Shown: positions 25,108 through 38,029 of the stretch, one piece after another
Layout of the letters: the number at the start of each line of letters is the position of its first letter
How positions within the stretch are numbered: position 1 is the first letter of the stretch
Origin: Fratercula arctica
Lineage: Eukaryota > Chordata > Aves > Charadriiformes > Alcidae
Direction: 5' to 3'
Length of the DNA stretch: 64,000 nt
Assembly: GCA_947846985.1 (NCBI GenBank)
Contig: CANTUZ010000008.1
Span: forward strand, 25,067,352 to 25,131,351
Made by a program: the position numbers and the translations under genes
Notes under the pieces: generated by a model
The model's database searches: none
What the model saw: the letters and a program-made list of their open reading frames with translations, nothing else
What the model was told of the DNA's origin: nothing

Positions 25108-26555
25108 GTAAGCCTAGATGTTGATTTGGGCATAAAAAACCTGTGCATGTTAATATTCAATTTAAGTAGAAGCTAATTTTTATTACTTTAAGCTGCATCT
25201 TTATGGTTAGGCTAGTATAAAGCATTTGCATATGAAAAAAAATCCTGATGAATGAAAATTAGTGGTGTTTAAAGTATCAGTTTAAGAACCTATTCAGCCC
25301 AAGAACTTTGTGAATTATCTCTAGAAATATATAATATTGGCCTAAAATAAGCCAATTGCATTTTATTTGCTTTTCGATATTTAAGACAAGGTGTATAATC
25401 ACTAGTTTAAGAGCAATTTATCAATCTAATTCTAAATTCAAACATTCAAAGAATGTCTATGGAAAGTTTTTACTTCCATTCAGCAACTAAAAAAAATCAT
25501 GTTCACTTTTTTATTGTTATTCTTGCACAGGCTTTCTAAAAAAGCCAAACAAACATGTTATCTTTCAGAATGCATCAGAATATGCTGAGTTAATTTGTCA
25601 AAAATATGTCAAAATAACTGTTCTGAAGTATCAGTCAAAAATTGCTGACACAACTTAAAGCTGGTGTGTTTTTATACATTATCAAGTATATCTGAAAGTT
25701 AATTTTCATAATGCCCTCCTTCCTTTTATAAATCAGAAGCAGTTCTTTGGCATGTCCTTGAAATCTTTGTTCTCATCTGCTGAGATAGACTTCCTTGTTC
25801 ACCTAAACTGAGCCAAAAACCTGATTAATAATTGGCATGCATTGACAAAATCTTCAACTAATTGGAATGAATCCAAAGAATGTCCAGTCATGATGCCATT
25901 TTAAAAACAGTAAGTTTGTCACATATATTTGGACAGGGAGCAATAAGATCACTTTATATGAATATGCTCATTCAAATGCATATTCAAAGTCGAGAAACTG
26001 GAACAATTTTTGTGCATCATTTCTGCAGGCATTTTGCATCACTTCCACTGAACTGAGTTGGAGACTGGGCAGCTCTGTATTAGCATCTGAATAGCTCACA
26101 ATCAGGTACAAGTGGAGAGGGGAAGATAAGCCCAAATGTGCCTATTAGGAATGCGGAGGAATTGTTCATTCCAGTTGCTTACTATGATATTTTTCGTAAA
26201 TTTGGTCATTCCATTGACTACAGCTGACAATTGTGTACATTAAGAAGGTAAAGAGGGGAGAGCTAGGTTTAAGCTTCCTAAGAACAGTTTACTTTAAATT
26301 AGTTTTGGGGAACCCACTGAATCCACATGAGGGTACTGAATGAAGAGGAAACATGAAAGTAGGAACAGAAGTTACATTTTGGATAGTTAAGAGACTAAGA
26401 GATATTCTACAGTTTGGAACTTAAATTCAGAGAAGCAAGGTAGGGTAAATGAATGTCCAATGGAAGCTGCTCTACAGAATTTTTATTTTATATTTTATTT
26501 ACTTAAAGGAAGACATTAGTATTTGGCATGTGAATGCTACCTCTCTAACCCATTC

Positions 26556-26588
<33 letters not shown>

Positions 26589-28983
26589 AAGCCTCATGGC
26601 AATCATATATATGATGGAAAAGATAGACATGTCATCAACTAATTTACTCAATTTCAAAGAAAACATGGGAAGTTGGAGTGTTCAGCTGAGATGAAAGTAA
26701 GGATTGGAAAGCTTTACAACTTACTTGCAAAATGTGGAAAAAAGACTGGAAAAGCTGGAAAAACAAGTCTTTACGACATCTATTCTAGAACTAGAGAATC
26801 TATGTAGAATAATCAGACTGCATTAGATCCTGCTTTAAGGATCAGGTTTTGTTGCAAACTTGTGGCTAAATTGAAAATGTTGTCTTCATTCAGGCAAGTA
26901 GTTTGGTAGCAGAGGTAGATGATAACAGAGTTGCACTTCTTTTGATCTGAAGATGTTAATTTTTGATGCTCAATAAAAACAGTCCTGGGACTCCTGATTT
27001 TATGACTACCCACTTGGGAATTAATTGCTGTCTTTTATCCTCTATTGAGAAGACCAAGCCTTGACTCTGAGAGTAAAAACCAGACTGCACTAGATGGCAT
27101 TTCAAAGTGGAATTCAGACTTAAAAGAACCAGCAAAAAGATAATGTTCACTTCAGTGGAGAAATTAGAAGGCAAGATTAAGTTTGTGGCTGAAAAAAGAT
27201 CAAGCCTTCATATTCAAAGAAATTAAATAGCCTTTGTCCTAAATATATCTGTGCATGTCGAATAGAATAGAATAGAATTGAATCTTAATGCCTGAATGCT
27301 GGGGTTTTTTCCCCCAGAAAAAAAATATTGCATGACATCCAATGAATTCAACACACAGAGAATTTCTCAGACACCTGAACTAAGCCAACCAAGAAGACTT
27401 ATGTTGCTCAAGTAAATCCCCAAGAACAAAATGGGTATAATTCTCAAACAACTGAGTGCCTGGCCAAGTTCTAATATGTGTGACTGATGAACCTAGGGGG
27501 TTTATGTCACGAAAACCAAAAATACCGTGTGAAAAGGAGTTCTGTAATGTACCACATTATGCCTTCCTTCTGTGAAACTGTAAGTACAGTACTCCTGAAA
27601 CTGAACATATTTTGGAAGTAAGGGTCTTTTTCATTACTGGATGCAGAAGTTTAATTGTTTGGAAACCTGTCTGCTCAACTCCAAAGACTACTAATAGCAA
27701 CATCAAGCTTTCCACAAGGAAAACCTTCTTTCCCTTTCCAAAAAGCCATAATCCCTGGAAGCAGGGAGACATGCCAGAAGTCAATAATCTGAAGGTGAAG
27801 AGATCCGTAGAGAAAGATTCAGCTTTAATTTTCATGTTGTCAAAGAAAGAAGCGATCTGTTTGAAGATCTCATTAACCATTACTGTTGCTTGATATAATG
27901 CTAAAGTCTGTATGTGGTGTTCTAGGCTGAGTTATCCTAATAAAAGATGACTAATCCTAGTCACTAGGAAATAAAACTTTAACAACAAGTATTAAATATT
28001 GTAAATTACTTACGACAGTTTTAGGAAAAGGAAAGGTTTTGTGCATTGTTCCTTTTTATTGGGAAGTCACTATTTAACTCTTGCATCACTACAACTCTAT
28101 TTTAGCTTATTCTGAAGTCTGCCAGATGCAGAGAGGAGCAGTTTTGGTGTAGAAGTAAGGTTCCCAACATAAAAAGAGCTCCTAGTTTATAGAAGAGACA
28201 AAATATTGAAGTACATGGCTCTCAGGCGGAAAAGGTTAATATTCATGGACTTAGTTTGTATGTTTGAACTTCAATGGAATTAATGATAAACTCATCAACT
28301 TAGTAATGGCAAGTTTATAACTTGTATCATTTTGGGAGAAACACCAGGAGAAAAATGTGACTTGAACACAACTCTTTTGCTGTTTCTTCAGTTGTCGGAA
28401 AAACAGAGTAATTTATTCCAGCTCTCTTGTAAGTTTAGCACACTCTCCATCATAAATCTGGCCACATCTGTTGGCTGATGCAAGGGGACTTAGTGCCAAC
28501 CTGAAAAAAGTCAGCTTCTTTTATGCAGGTATATGGAGCGCGTGGTTAGTTGTCTCCACTGCTGTGCCCGTAGCCGCAACCCAGAGGTGCCAGCAAAATG
28601 GACTATATTTCCCGCTGCTTTTATGCATAGACACGTGTGTCTTGAAGACAATCAAAATTTCACAATACCTTACTAGCAAAATACCCTGGTGTCTTTTTAG
28701 TGTCTTTAAATACTGTGATCTGGGAAACTACACTGTCATCTTTCTTCCCTAATTTAAAAGAGAAAACACTTTTATAACTATAAAATTATATTTAAAAAGA
28801 GGGAAGGTTCTTGTTCTATGTAGCAGCTGGCTACAGTACTCATCCCTGTGCTTAAAGTGGGAGATGCGCTGTTCTCCAGTTTGTGACTGAATTTCTATCA
28901 CCAGTGATTTCAGCTTCTGAAGCATGATCTTTGTCTGGAGAAGACTTCATTTGCTGAATCAATTAGTAAAGTTGTGTATCTAC
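25108..28983. other. Unique AT-rich non-coding stretch
   Basis: No gene or known repeat is recognised. T28 lies at 26556-26583 and a short GAATA tandem repeat near 27259-27277. Two antisense open frames of 93-107 codons overlap at 27557-27893 without any motif. Confidence 0.45.
26556..26583. repeat. (T)28 homopolymer
   Basis: 28 consecutive T. As with the run at 16.1 kb, no retroposed body, polyadenylation signal or target-site duplication is recognised beside it. Confidence 0.9.
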
Positions 28984-30133
28984 AGGTACTTCTACCTGGA
29001 CTTGTGCAAAGCATTTTGACGCTGTTCCACACAACAGCCTTGTTTCTAAATTGGAGAGTCATGGATTTGATGGATGTACCACTTGGTGGATAAGGAATTG
29101 TCTTGATGGCTGCACTCAAAATGTTTCAGTCAACGGCTCAATGTCCAAGTGTTGACCAGTGACGAGTGGTGTCCCTCAAGGGTCAGTACTGGGACTGGTG
29201 GTGTTTAACATCCTTGATGACATGGACAGTGGGATTGAGTACATTCTCAGTGAGTTTTCCAATGACACCAAGCTGTGTGGTGCGATCGACACGCTGGAGG
29301 GAAGGGTGCCATCCAGAGGGACCTGGACAGGCATGAGAGGTGGGCCTGTGCAAACCTCATGGAGTTCAACAAGGCCAAGTGCAAGGTCCTGCATGTGGGT
29401 CAGGGCAATCTACACACAAATGCAGGCTGGGGGATAAAGGGATTGAGAGCAGCCCTGAGGAGAAGGACTTGGGGGTACCGTTGGGTCAAAAGCTGGACAT
29501 GAGCCGACAATGTGCACTTGCAGCCCAGAAAGCCAACCGCATCCTGGTCTGCATCAAAAGAAGCCTGGCCAGCAGGTGGGGGGAGATGATTCTGCCCCTC
29601 TACTCTGCACTGGTGAGACCCCACCTGGAGTACTGTGTCCAGCTCTGGGACCTCCAACATAAGGAGGACCTGTGAGAACGAGTCCAGAGGAGGGCCACAA
29701 AGATGATCAGAGGGCTGGAGCACCTATGCTATGAGGACAGGCTGAGAGAGCTGGGGTTGTTCAGCCTGGAGAAGAGAAGGATCCAGGGAGATCTTAGAGC
29801 CCCTTTCAGTCCCTAAAGGGGCTACAGGAAAGCTGGGGAGGGACTCTTTATCAGGGAGTGGAGCGATAGGACAAAGCGTAATGGTCTTAAACTGAAAGAG
29901 GGGAGATTTAGATTAGATATTAGGAAGAAATTCTTTACTGTGAGAGTGGTGAGGCACTGGAACAGGTTGCCCAGAGAGGTAGTAGATCCCCCATCCCTGG
30001 AAGTGTTCAAGACCAGGCTGGATGGGGCTTTGAGCAGCCTGCTCTAGTGGGAGGTGTCCCTGCCCATGGCAGGGGAGTTGGAACTAGATGATCTTTAAGG
30101 TCCCTTTCAACTCTAACCATTCTATGATTCTAT
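28984..30133 (+). mobile_element. CR1 LINE copy B, 5'-truncated
   Basis: A CR1 element on the plus strand. It starts inside the ORF2 reverse transcriptase near motif A (YLDLCKAF, about 28996-29020) and ends at 30133 with CCATTCTATGATTCTAT. The order matches ORF2: motif [11 protein letters not shown] (29162 on), FSNDTKL in place of [37 protein letters not shown], then the 3' UTR. Several frame changes are present. The 29.4-29.6 kb part is nearly identical to copies A and C, but from about 29,830 the 3' end belongs to another CR1 lineage. No target-site duplication is seen, which is normal for CR1. Confidence 0.96.
29159..29675 (+). pseudogene. CR1 ORF2 reverse transcriptase remnant (copy B)
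   Basis: Two overlapping frames together cover ORF2 from motif B to the C-terminal region. The first (29159-29437) begins [12 protein letters not shown] and reads FSNDTKL where active copies have FADDTKL, so the paired catalytic aspartates are damaged. The second (29340-29675) carries [16 protein letters not shown] and [14 protein letters not shown], then stops at TGA soon after. Frame changes and the lost aspartate mean that it cannot encode active reverse transcriptase. Confidence 0.9.
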
Positions 30134-33100
30134 CTACATTGAATATTATCCAAATGGGCATCATCATTATTATATATATTCCTGTGCATTTAGCAAACAC
30201 ATGGAGGCTGCCACATTTAAAAAGAAAAGATTCCTGCAATGTCTCCCAGATAAATAATGAATTAATTACAAATAATATATCTTTACTTTTCTAAATAGCG
30301 AAGGAACATCATAATGTTTCTCTGGGTTTTATAATCTACATGTGTACCTACACCTGTTCCTTAAAAGAGAATAATGATGTATCAGTTAGGAAAGGAGTAA
30401 TTTTAGAATTACATATTGTATGCTGAAAGTATATTAGAATGAAGTTGTGAGGTGGCAAAGTCAAGGGTTTAAATTACAGGTGAAGTAGTTGTCTTTCCAA
30501 TTCTCATTTTGTTCTTTCCATATGTACGTTATAGTATTGCCTCTAATTACATTATACTTGATTTCTGTTTCACTCAGTGTAGAGGATTGAGATTGCTCAT
30601 TAAAAACCAATTTCCCACGTGTGACCTGTACTTTATTTGCTGTGATCTTGTCAGATACTAACTAAAATAAGGAATTATTAAATTATTTGTAGTCCATCTC
30701 CTGTGAAGCCATGGAATGTAGAAATACTACCCAGACTTCCAGAAATTAACTAAACAGTTTAACATCTGAGCACCTAATTGCCTCAGAAGGTGCAGGGTTA
30801 TTTTCAAAGCACAGATTTGTGTTTTCAAAGTATAGCTTTCAGCAACACCAGGTTCAGCTGTGGCTTGTCTGCAATTCTCCACAGTTGATAGGCTCGTGCC
30901 CTAATTGGACACCTGGGATAAGATGACTAGAGGATCAGCCACAGATGCTAACCATTCAGTGACAGGGAGTTTTATATTATCTTTCAGGGCAGCCTTGTAC
31001 TGCCTTAACTGACACTATCCTTTCTGGTTTTGATGCAGGAGATAGATAATCTTATGCTTCATTCACTAGATGCCATACAGCTTCTGCCAGGGAGTGTGAA
31101 GCAGGCACAAACAAACAAATCACGTTTTCCTTACGGGTTTCACAGAACACAAAATGATGCAAGAGTCCTCTGGTGGGGGGGGAGAGGGGGAAGAAAAAAA
31201 AAATTGTGCCATATTCATAAAAGCTTTTTATAGCAATATAGGAATGAAAAGTAGGCTAGCACCAGAAAAATAAATTGTGAGGTTTCTAGCCTCTTGAAGT
31301 TTCATTTTGAAAGTGTAATAAGAAAGACAACCTTTGTACACCTCACTGGAAAAGAAAGGATCCTTGAGCAGACGTCTGTTATAGGAACAGAATATAATAT
31401 GAAACATCACCGCCAATATATTGTTTTGCATACCGACAGAGATGCTTTTTGCATGTATTTTTTTAAAGACACAACATAACATGACATCATTGACCAGTCT
31501 TGATGCCTTGTCTTCAACTACATTTTGGATAAAGCTGATTTCTGCAGGCAGTAACTAAAATAACATTGACATTTCTAAGGTGGATAGCATGTGCCATGTA
31601 AGACACATGTTTTCTCCAACAGTGCAAATGTATGAAGCAGTATTTTTTACTATTTGTGTTTTTTGTGTTCATGAGAGCTTAGTTCTGCCTTCTGATTAAT
31701 GTTGTCTGGTCGTTTTCTCTTAAACATTCCTGCTGAGCTCCTCTGGAATATGTAGCTAAGGTCTCTGCCACAGCATAAAGGAAGAGTCCTTCCATGCAGC
31801 TTCATACTCCTGGGGACATACTAGAGTTTCCTGAACAGCATAGGCACAGTGGCTTAAGTAGATTTCTGAAGTGCACATACCCCGTTCATGTGCTGAGAAT
31901 CACGTGTGATGGGATTTTCTGCAACCTGCCAAGTTCATTGGGCACAGAAAAGCAACCAGCCAAGATGACTCTGAAGGATCTCTGGTCTTCAAGGCAGACC
32001 GGTCATTCTGCATTTCGTAAGATGTACACAGCTATCCAGCCAAATCAGGCAGGTGCAGATACATTTGCAATATCCATTTGGAGAGTGGGAACACAACTAG
32101 TTTCTGTACTTTGGCTTTATGTTCCATTTTAATACTCAGCACATATCCAAGGTGTCTTTGGCCAAAATACTAACTCTACCTATGAAAATCTGAACTCTCA
32201 GGAGCAGATGTGGTATGGAGCAAAAGAAAAAAAAATTTTTTTTTAATTATTTGTTTTTTGTGATTAGGAGCAACAAAGGGCAAATGTAGTTTCAGCCTGT
32301 ACAGACTTAATATTTTCAAGTGCCTCTGAAATGCGTTGTCTTTTCTTTTCTCCCCTCTCCCATATCTAGGCCATTGGGTCCAGGGTCTGGGTCTCGAATC
32401 AGAAAATAATTCCCTTTTGCTCATGGGACAGTGATGTTCTATAGTACAGCAGAGTAAAAGGAAATAGGAACAACTGAAGAAACAAATCTCTTGTGGAAGA
32501 AGAGAACAGGTCATGCTGGAAAACCAAATCTGCATGAAAGCTTAGAAATGAATATGTGTTTTGGTGTCAGTGCAAGATTTAATCCAAAATCCAATGAAGT
32601 CAGCAGAAGGCTCCTGCTTGTTTCTCGGCTCACAAAGAGATTTGCAAAAGGAAGCACAGTGAGTCTTTTAAATCAGATAATACAGCAAAGGGTTAATCAT
32701 GCATCTGCACATTCCAGGGCTTTGCTTAGTCTCACTTTGAAAGTAGTATGCTGTGTGGCTTTTTTCCTGAAGCCACATTTTCTGCTGAAATGGGGCAGAT
32801 GTTAGGGAGGCTGAGGTGGAGAGGTAGGAAGAATTTCTATGCCTTCACAGAATCACAAGATCTGGTGCAGTAAATTGTGTGCTAGGTTTAAATTAAATTG
32901 TGCTGGAATAACTTGATTGCTTTTAAAAGATGTAAAAATTTACAGTATTACTAGATGAAGAAACGTTAAATAAATGAGCTAATTACATGCCCACTTACCT
33001 CTGTGCTGAGCATGATACATCAAAATGAATTTATGTATACTTATTATGGGCAAAGTATGGCTCTATGGAATACATTACAGAGTTAATTATTTTGAAGTCA

Positions 33101-35926
33101 ATTTGATACTGTACCTTTTTAAATTCTACTCACAGTCTAAATTGTCTGGATTATAAATATCACAACAGCAAGATATAATAATAAATAGGACAAAATTAGA
33201 ATGTGTGTTTGGAAGTAATGGAGTGAATATTCAGGAGAAAAAAAGCAGTTAATATTATGCCTCCATTAACAGCTTCATACGTTATCTGAAACTGGAAGTT
33301 AACAGCATCTTAACATTGAGGTGCAAAAATGATATTGACTTAGAAAATTTGGAGTACCCCGGACAGTAACACGCTGTGAATGTAAAACATAGGAATATGA
33401 GCAGAAAATAACAGGTAGTTTGTGATAGCTGGCCTATGTGACATACTCATACATACATTTTGAAATGACTAACTTCTGAATATGGTATGTAATGAAATCA
33501 TCAGTCATAAGATATTTCTGGGGTGTCTAGTTATCATTTGATCCCTTAGGAATCAGTCAGCATCACTGATTAATCCTAGCAGGGGCTCTGCCTCCCTCCC
33601 ATGGACTTTGGTAATTTCTCAAGCTGAATTTCAAATTTGAAAAGGTTTGAAAGCGAGCCTAGCACTCAAATCCATATGAAATATCAGTTTCTGTATCGCA
33701 GTGACATGGTATTTCCTTTCATGGCTACAGTACTCTTAACAACACCACATACTATGTTCTTCGCTCATTGCCCTTGGTAGTGAAGAGTATGTTGTGCTGG
33801 GACTTTAATTTCACTGGTTCCTTGTTGATTTACAGAATGTTAATGTAAAGTTAAAAAAAAAAAAATTCTTATATGATTTAAATCCTTAAATAGATGGTTT
33901 GCTCTCTTCCGTTTGTTATAGAAACTGCATTCGTCTGAAGTGCTTGAACTGAGTTACTAAGCATGATCATCTCACAATTTGTGTCAAATACTATATTATG
34001 AAAAGCAGAGATATACTAAGTCCACAGTTACACTGAGAAAACCTCCTTTAAGCAAACTTAAGATTTCCACTTGTCATTTTTTCCAGTGATATGATATAGT
34101 ACACTGAAATCCCTGTAAAGTCCTGCCAGAAAGAGAACTTCTGGATTTCTGCAGTACTGTGGGCTTTCACTGCATGCTGTATCTATCCCAGTGACAGATC
34201 ATTTGGACCGTGTATCACACTCTGTTTTAAACCAACATAAAAATTAATGAAAAAGGTGGTAGCCTTTCATTTTCAGGAGGCTGGTGTAGTTTTTGGAATA
34301 TCCCTGTGTGTAAACAAGGTTTTATTTTGCAAAGCCCTGTGATACAGCTGTTTCTCATTTTCATCTTGCAGTGTTGACTCATAAGACCAAGATGTACAAT
34401 ATTCAGTTTTGATTGAAAAGTGCATAACTCCTTTGTCATCCACAGTGCAAAAAGCTTGATGTAAACCCATATTTTACTGGGAGCAGAAGACTGTAGGTTC
34501 AGAAGTAGTGTCAAAGCTCCCCTTTTCTGTGAAGCATAGTCGAATGTAAAAGTCTAAAAAAATTTGCTTATTCATCTTATTATTATGGAAAGTCCTGGTG
34601 ACTCACTGCATTGGCGAGAGAAGATGGTTTAGCTTAGTTATTACTGTTTGTAATTGAGTTTTCTGTTAAGATGGAAACAAAACAGAAACAATATGGAAGA
34701 TTCCCTGAGTGTGTGTGAACATGCCTGCTGCCTTTTAGTGTTCACATGCCCTCGGAGTTAAGGAGCAGGGGAGCAGGTACATCACTGAACCAGTTAGTTC
34801 TCAACAGTGAATAAATGTGCATAAGACAAGAACAAGGAAAAAAAAAGAAGACAAAAGAGGAAGTCCTAGTCTTCCCCCAGAGCCAGGACTTGGAGTGATG
34901 GAATTTCCCTAGTGGGGAAACAAAGACATAATGTCTAATTGCTAGGCCATAAAGGCTCAGAGGGAGAGCTCACAGTGGCCAGGAGCGCGGAAGAGCGCTG
35001 ACCCCAAAGGTCAGAAAGATAGAGAGAAAAAGAAACTCAGTTGAGAGTATGTGCAAAAAGTTCAAGTACCCAACCACAGCCAAAAGAAGGCTCGGGAGTA
35101 TTGAAGCAAAGGAAGCAGAGAAGTAGATATTAGTCTGTTTTTTATGCATTTGTCTATCTGAATGCACACATACAAACACAGAGATGTTCTCCAAGTAACT
35201 AAGGAAAGACAAAACTCATGAATCTATTTTCTTTTTGTGTTCAACCAATATGTACTCCTAGAAATACTGCAGTTAATGAGATCTGAGGACAGATTTACTT
35301 AAGCTTCTGGGGAATGGGGAGAACTAGCATGGGTAATGCAAATCTAGGACAGGGGATGCAATTCCAATGACTGTAACAAACAGGGAACTCATTCCCCTCA
35401 GTGTGTGCTACCGGAAATGCAGGAGCTGAAAGCTATTATTAAGAAAGCACTTGGCTATTGTACTGGCTTCTATACATAGCAAACTCACGTGTCCAGCCAG
35501 TGGGAACTCTACTGAGATTTTGAAAGAGGACAGCGTTTGTATTAGGAGATAAGAAAAGGAGATATTCTCAGTAAAGACCTCACTGCAACTCAGCTTTTTC
35601 TGTTATTACCAAACCTGACTTTTTGAGAAACTTGAGAGCTATTGATTCAAGCTAATAATCTCTAAATCAGTTGCCAGTTCCTTCCTGGAGGAATGCAAGC
35701 GAGTTCTCAAGGAGTCGAAAACATCATGCTATCAGCATTTTCACTTCATATCACTTAATCCAACTTTCTTTCCTCCTCAAGAAATGTCTGTTGTGCACAT
35801 GACTCGAGTGCAGATTCTTTTTTTTCCCTCTGAGCACCATGATATGTAGACCTCAGCATTTGAAGGAATAATGCAGATTCTCACCTTCATTTTCAGTATT
35901 TACAGGCTAGTATACAATATAGCATG
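30134..35926. other. Unique AT-rich non-coding stretch
   Basis: No gene or transposable element is recognised. A homopurine tract lies at 31175-31202 (G8, AGA, G5, AAG, then an A-run) and an A12 run near 33852. Open frames of up to about 119 codons occur (32176-32535, minus), without motifs. One minus-strand site near 33000 (CAGAG|GTAAGT) is a good donor without a convincing acceptor. Confidence 0.45.
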
Positions 35927-35954
35927 GAGAATAAAGCTGGGAGAATAAAGCTGA
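35927..35954. repeat. 14-bp tandem duplication at the CR1 copy C 5' junction
   Basis: GAGAATAAAGCTG occurs at 35927-35939 and again at 35941-35953, period 14. The second copy reads into CR1 sequence (AAAGCTGAGGTACTCAA), so the unit probably includes the first bases of the element. Confidence 0.75.
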
Positions 35955-36015
35955 GGTACTCAACAACTTGTTTGCCTCAGTCTTCACTGGCAATCTCTCT
36001 GCCCACACCTCTTGA

Positions 36016-37177
36016 GTGGATGGACTGCAAGGCAGGGTCTGGGGGAGAAAAGTCCCTCCCACTGTAAGAGATCAGGCTTGTGACCACTTGAGGAACTTGA
36101 ACATACAGAACTCTATGGGACCTAATGAGATGCATCCCAGAGTTCTGAGGGAATTGGCTGATGTAGTTGCCAAGCCACTCTCCATGATACTTGAAAAGTT
36201 GTGGCAATCAGGTGAAGTCCCTGGTGACTGGAAAAAGGGAAACATTGCACCCATTTTTAAAAGGGTAGAAAGGAGGACCCTGGGAACTACCGCCCTGTCA
36301 GCCTCACCTCTGTGTCTGGGAAGATCATGGAACAGATCTTCCTGGAAGCTATGCTAAGGCACGTAGACAACAGGGAGGTTACTCGAGACAGAAAGCATGG
36401 CTTCACCAGGGGCAAGTCCTGCCTGACCAACCTAGTGATCTTTTATGATGGAGTGATTACATCAGTGGGATGAGCTACGGATGTCATATATATGGACCTC
36501 TGTAAGGCTTTTGACATGGTCCCCCACAGCAGCCTTCTTTCTAAATTGGAGAGATATAGATTTGATGGGTGGACTGTTCAGTGGATGAGGAACTGGTTGG
36601 ATAGTTACATCCAGAGGGTAGTGGTCAACAAGTCAATGTCCAGATGGTGACAACTGGTGTCCCTCAGGGGTCCGTGTTGGGACCAGTACTGTTCAAGATC
36701 TTCATCAATGAAATAGGCAGTGGGAAAGAGTACACCCTCCACAAGTTTGTGGGCAACACCAAGCTGAGTGTTGTGGTTGACATGCCTGAGGGATGGGATC
36801 CTGTCCAGAGGGACCTGGACAGGCTCAAGAAGTGGACCTGTGTGACCCTCATGAGATCCAACAAGGCCAAGTGCAAGGTCCTGCATGTGGGTCAGGGCAA
36901 TTCTGTGCACAAATACAGGCTGGGGGATGAAGGGATTGAGAGCAGCCCTGAGGAGAAGGACTTGGGGGTACCGTTGGGTCAAAAGCTGGACATGAGCCGA
37001 CAATGTGCACTTGCAGCCCAGAAATCCAACCGCATCCTGGTCTGCATCAAAAGAAGCCTGGCCAGCAGGTGGGGGGAGGTGATTCTGCCCCACTACTCTG
37101 CACTGGTGAGACCCCACCTGGAGTACTGTGTCCAGCTCTGGGACCCCCAACATAAGGACATGGACCTGTTGAAGTGA
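36016..37177 (+). pseudogene. CR1 ORF2 reverse transcriptase remnant (copy C)
   Basis: The first frame (36016-36357, 113 codons) has the N-terminal part of the reverse transcriptase: [29 protein letters not shown] and NIAPIFK. A frame change follows near 36,280-36,360. The motif A region near 36,500 keeps its aspartate, but a TGA lies just before it. The second frame (36644-37177, 177 codons) has [21 protein letters not shown] (both catalytic aspartates lost), [13 protein letters not shown] and [13 protein letters not shown]. It cannot produce an active enzyme. Confidence 0.9.
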
Positions 37178-37996
37178 GTCTAGAGGAGGGCCACAAAGAT
37201 GATCAGAGGCCTGGAGCATCTCTGCTATGAGGACAGGCCGAGAGAGCTGGGGTTGTTCAGCCTGGAGAAGAGAAGGATCCAGGGAGATCTTAGAGCCCCT
37301 TTCAGTCCCTAAAGGGGTCCTACAGGAAAGATGGGGACAAGGTTTTTAGCAGGGTCTGTTGCGATAGGACAAGGGGTAATGGCTTTAAACTAAAAGAGGG
37401 AAAATTTAGACTAGCTAGAAGGAAGAAATTTGTTACACTGAGGGTGGTGAAACACTGGAACAGGTTGCCCAGAGAGGTGGTAGATGCGCCACCCCTGGAA
37501 ACATTCAAGGTCAGGCTGGATGGGGCTCTGAGCAACCAGATCTAGTTGAAGATGTCCTTGCTCATTGACGGAGAGGTTGGTCTAGATGACCTCTAAAGGT
37601 CCCTTCCAACCCAAACTATTCCATGATTCTATAATCATATGAATACCAAACCTCGGAGAAAGCAGAGGACTAAAAGTGTTCACTAAAGCAACAGTATATC
37701 TTCCAGAAATGTTAACAAGAAGCCCTTGAGTAAGGAGGATGCACAAGGGTACTGGTGGTGTACAGAGTCAAACAAATCACACAGATTTTTAATGAGGAAG
37801 TAATTGCATTTTTTTTTCAGAGTGCTTTATAAACACTAATTATGACTTACTCCTTAATTTTCCAGGTGCATAAACAGAACTAGAAATAGATTAAGCAGCT
37901 TGCTAACCTCCCTGAGTGAGTCAGCAGCAAGCTTAGCAGCATGTCTTTTGAGTTTTGAATCTTTATTGATTGTTACCCTGCTTAAAACTTTATTCT

Positions 37997-38029
37997 ACGT
38001 GGACAAGGTTGAATACGTATGTCCACGTG
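37997..38029. promoter_or_regulatory. Palindrome with E-box (putative)
   Basis: ACGTGGACA at 37997-38005 is perfectly complementary to TGTCCACGT at 38020-38028, with a 14-nt spacer. The right arm reads into CACGTG (38024-38029), the canonical E-box core, and the left arm has an ACGTG core. CpG is rare in the surroundings, so retained CpGs in both arms are of some interest. Regulatory function is inference only. Confidence 0.25.

Larger units (their letters stand above)
35927..37636 (+). mobile_element. CR1 LINE copy C, 5'-truncated, mosaic
   Basis: A CR1 element on the plus strand. It starts in the linker before the reverse transcriptase (LNNLFASVFTG-like, from about 35,941) and runs through [15 protein letters not shown], motif A (YMDLCKAFD, about 36490-36516), [21 protein letters not shown] in place of [20 protein letters not shown] and the C-terminal region to a tail ending CCATGATTCTATA. 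It is broken by stops and frame changes. The block up to about 37,320 resembles copy B; the last 316 bp match copy A at about 99%. A 14-bp tandem duplication sits at its 5' edge. Confidence 0.96.

Noticed and set aside
32550..32655. Exon between GTTTTGGTGTCAG and GCACA|GTGAGT
   Set aside because: Both sites are weak and the surrounding open frame has no recognisable content.
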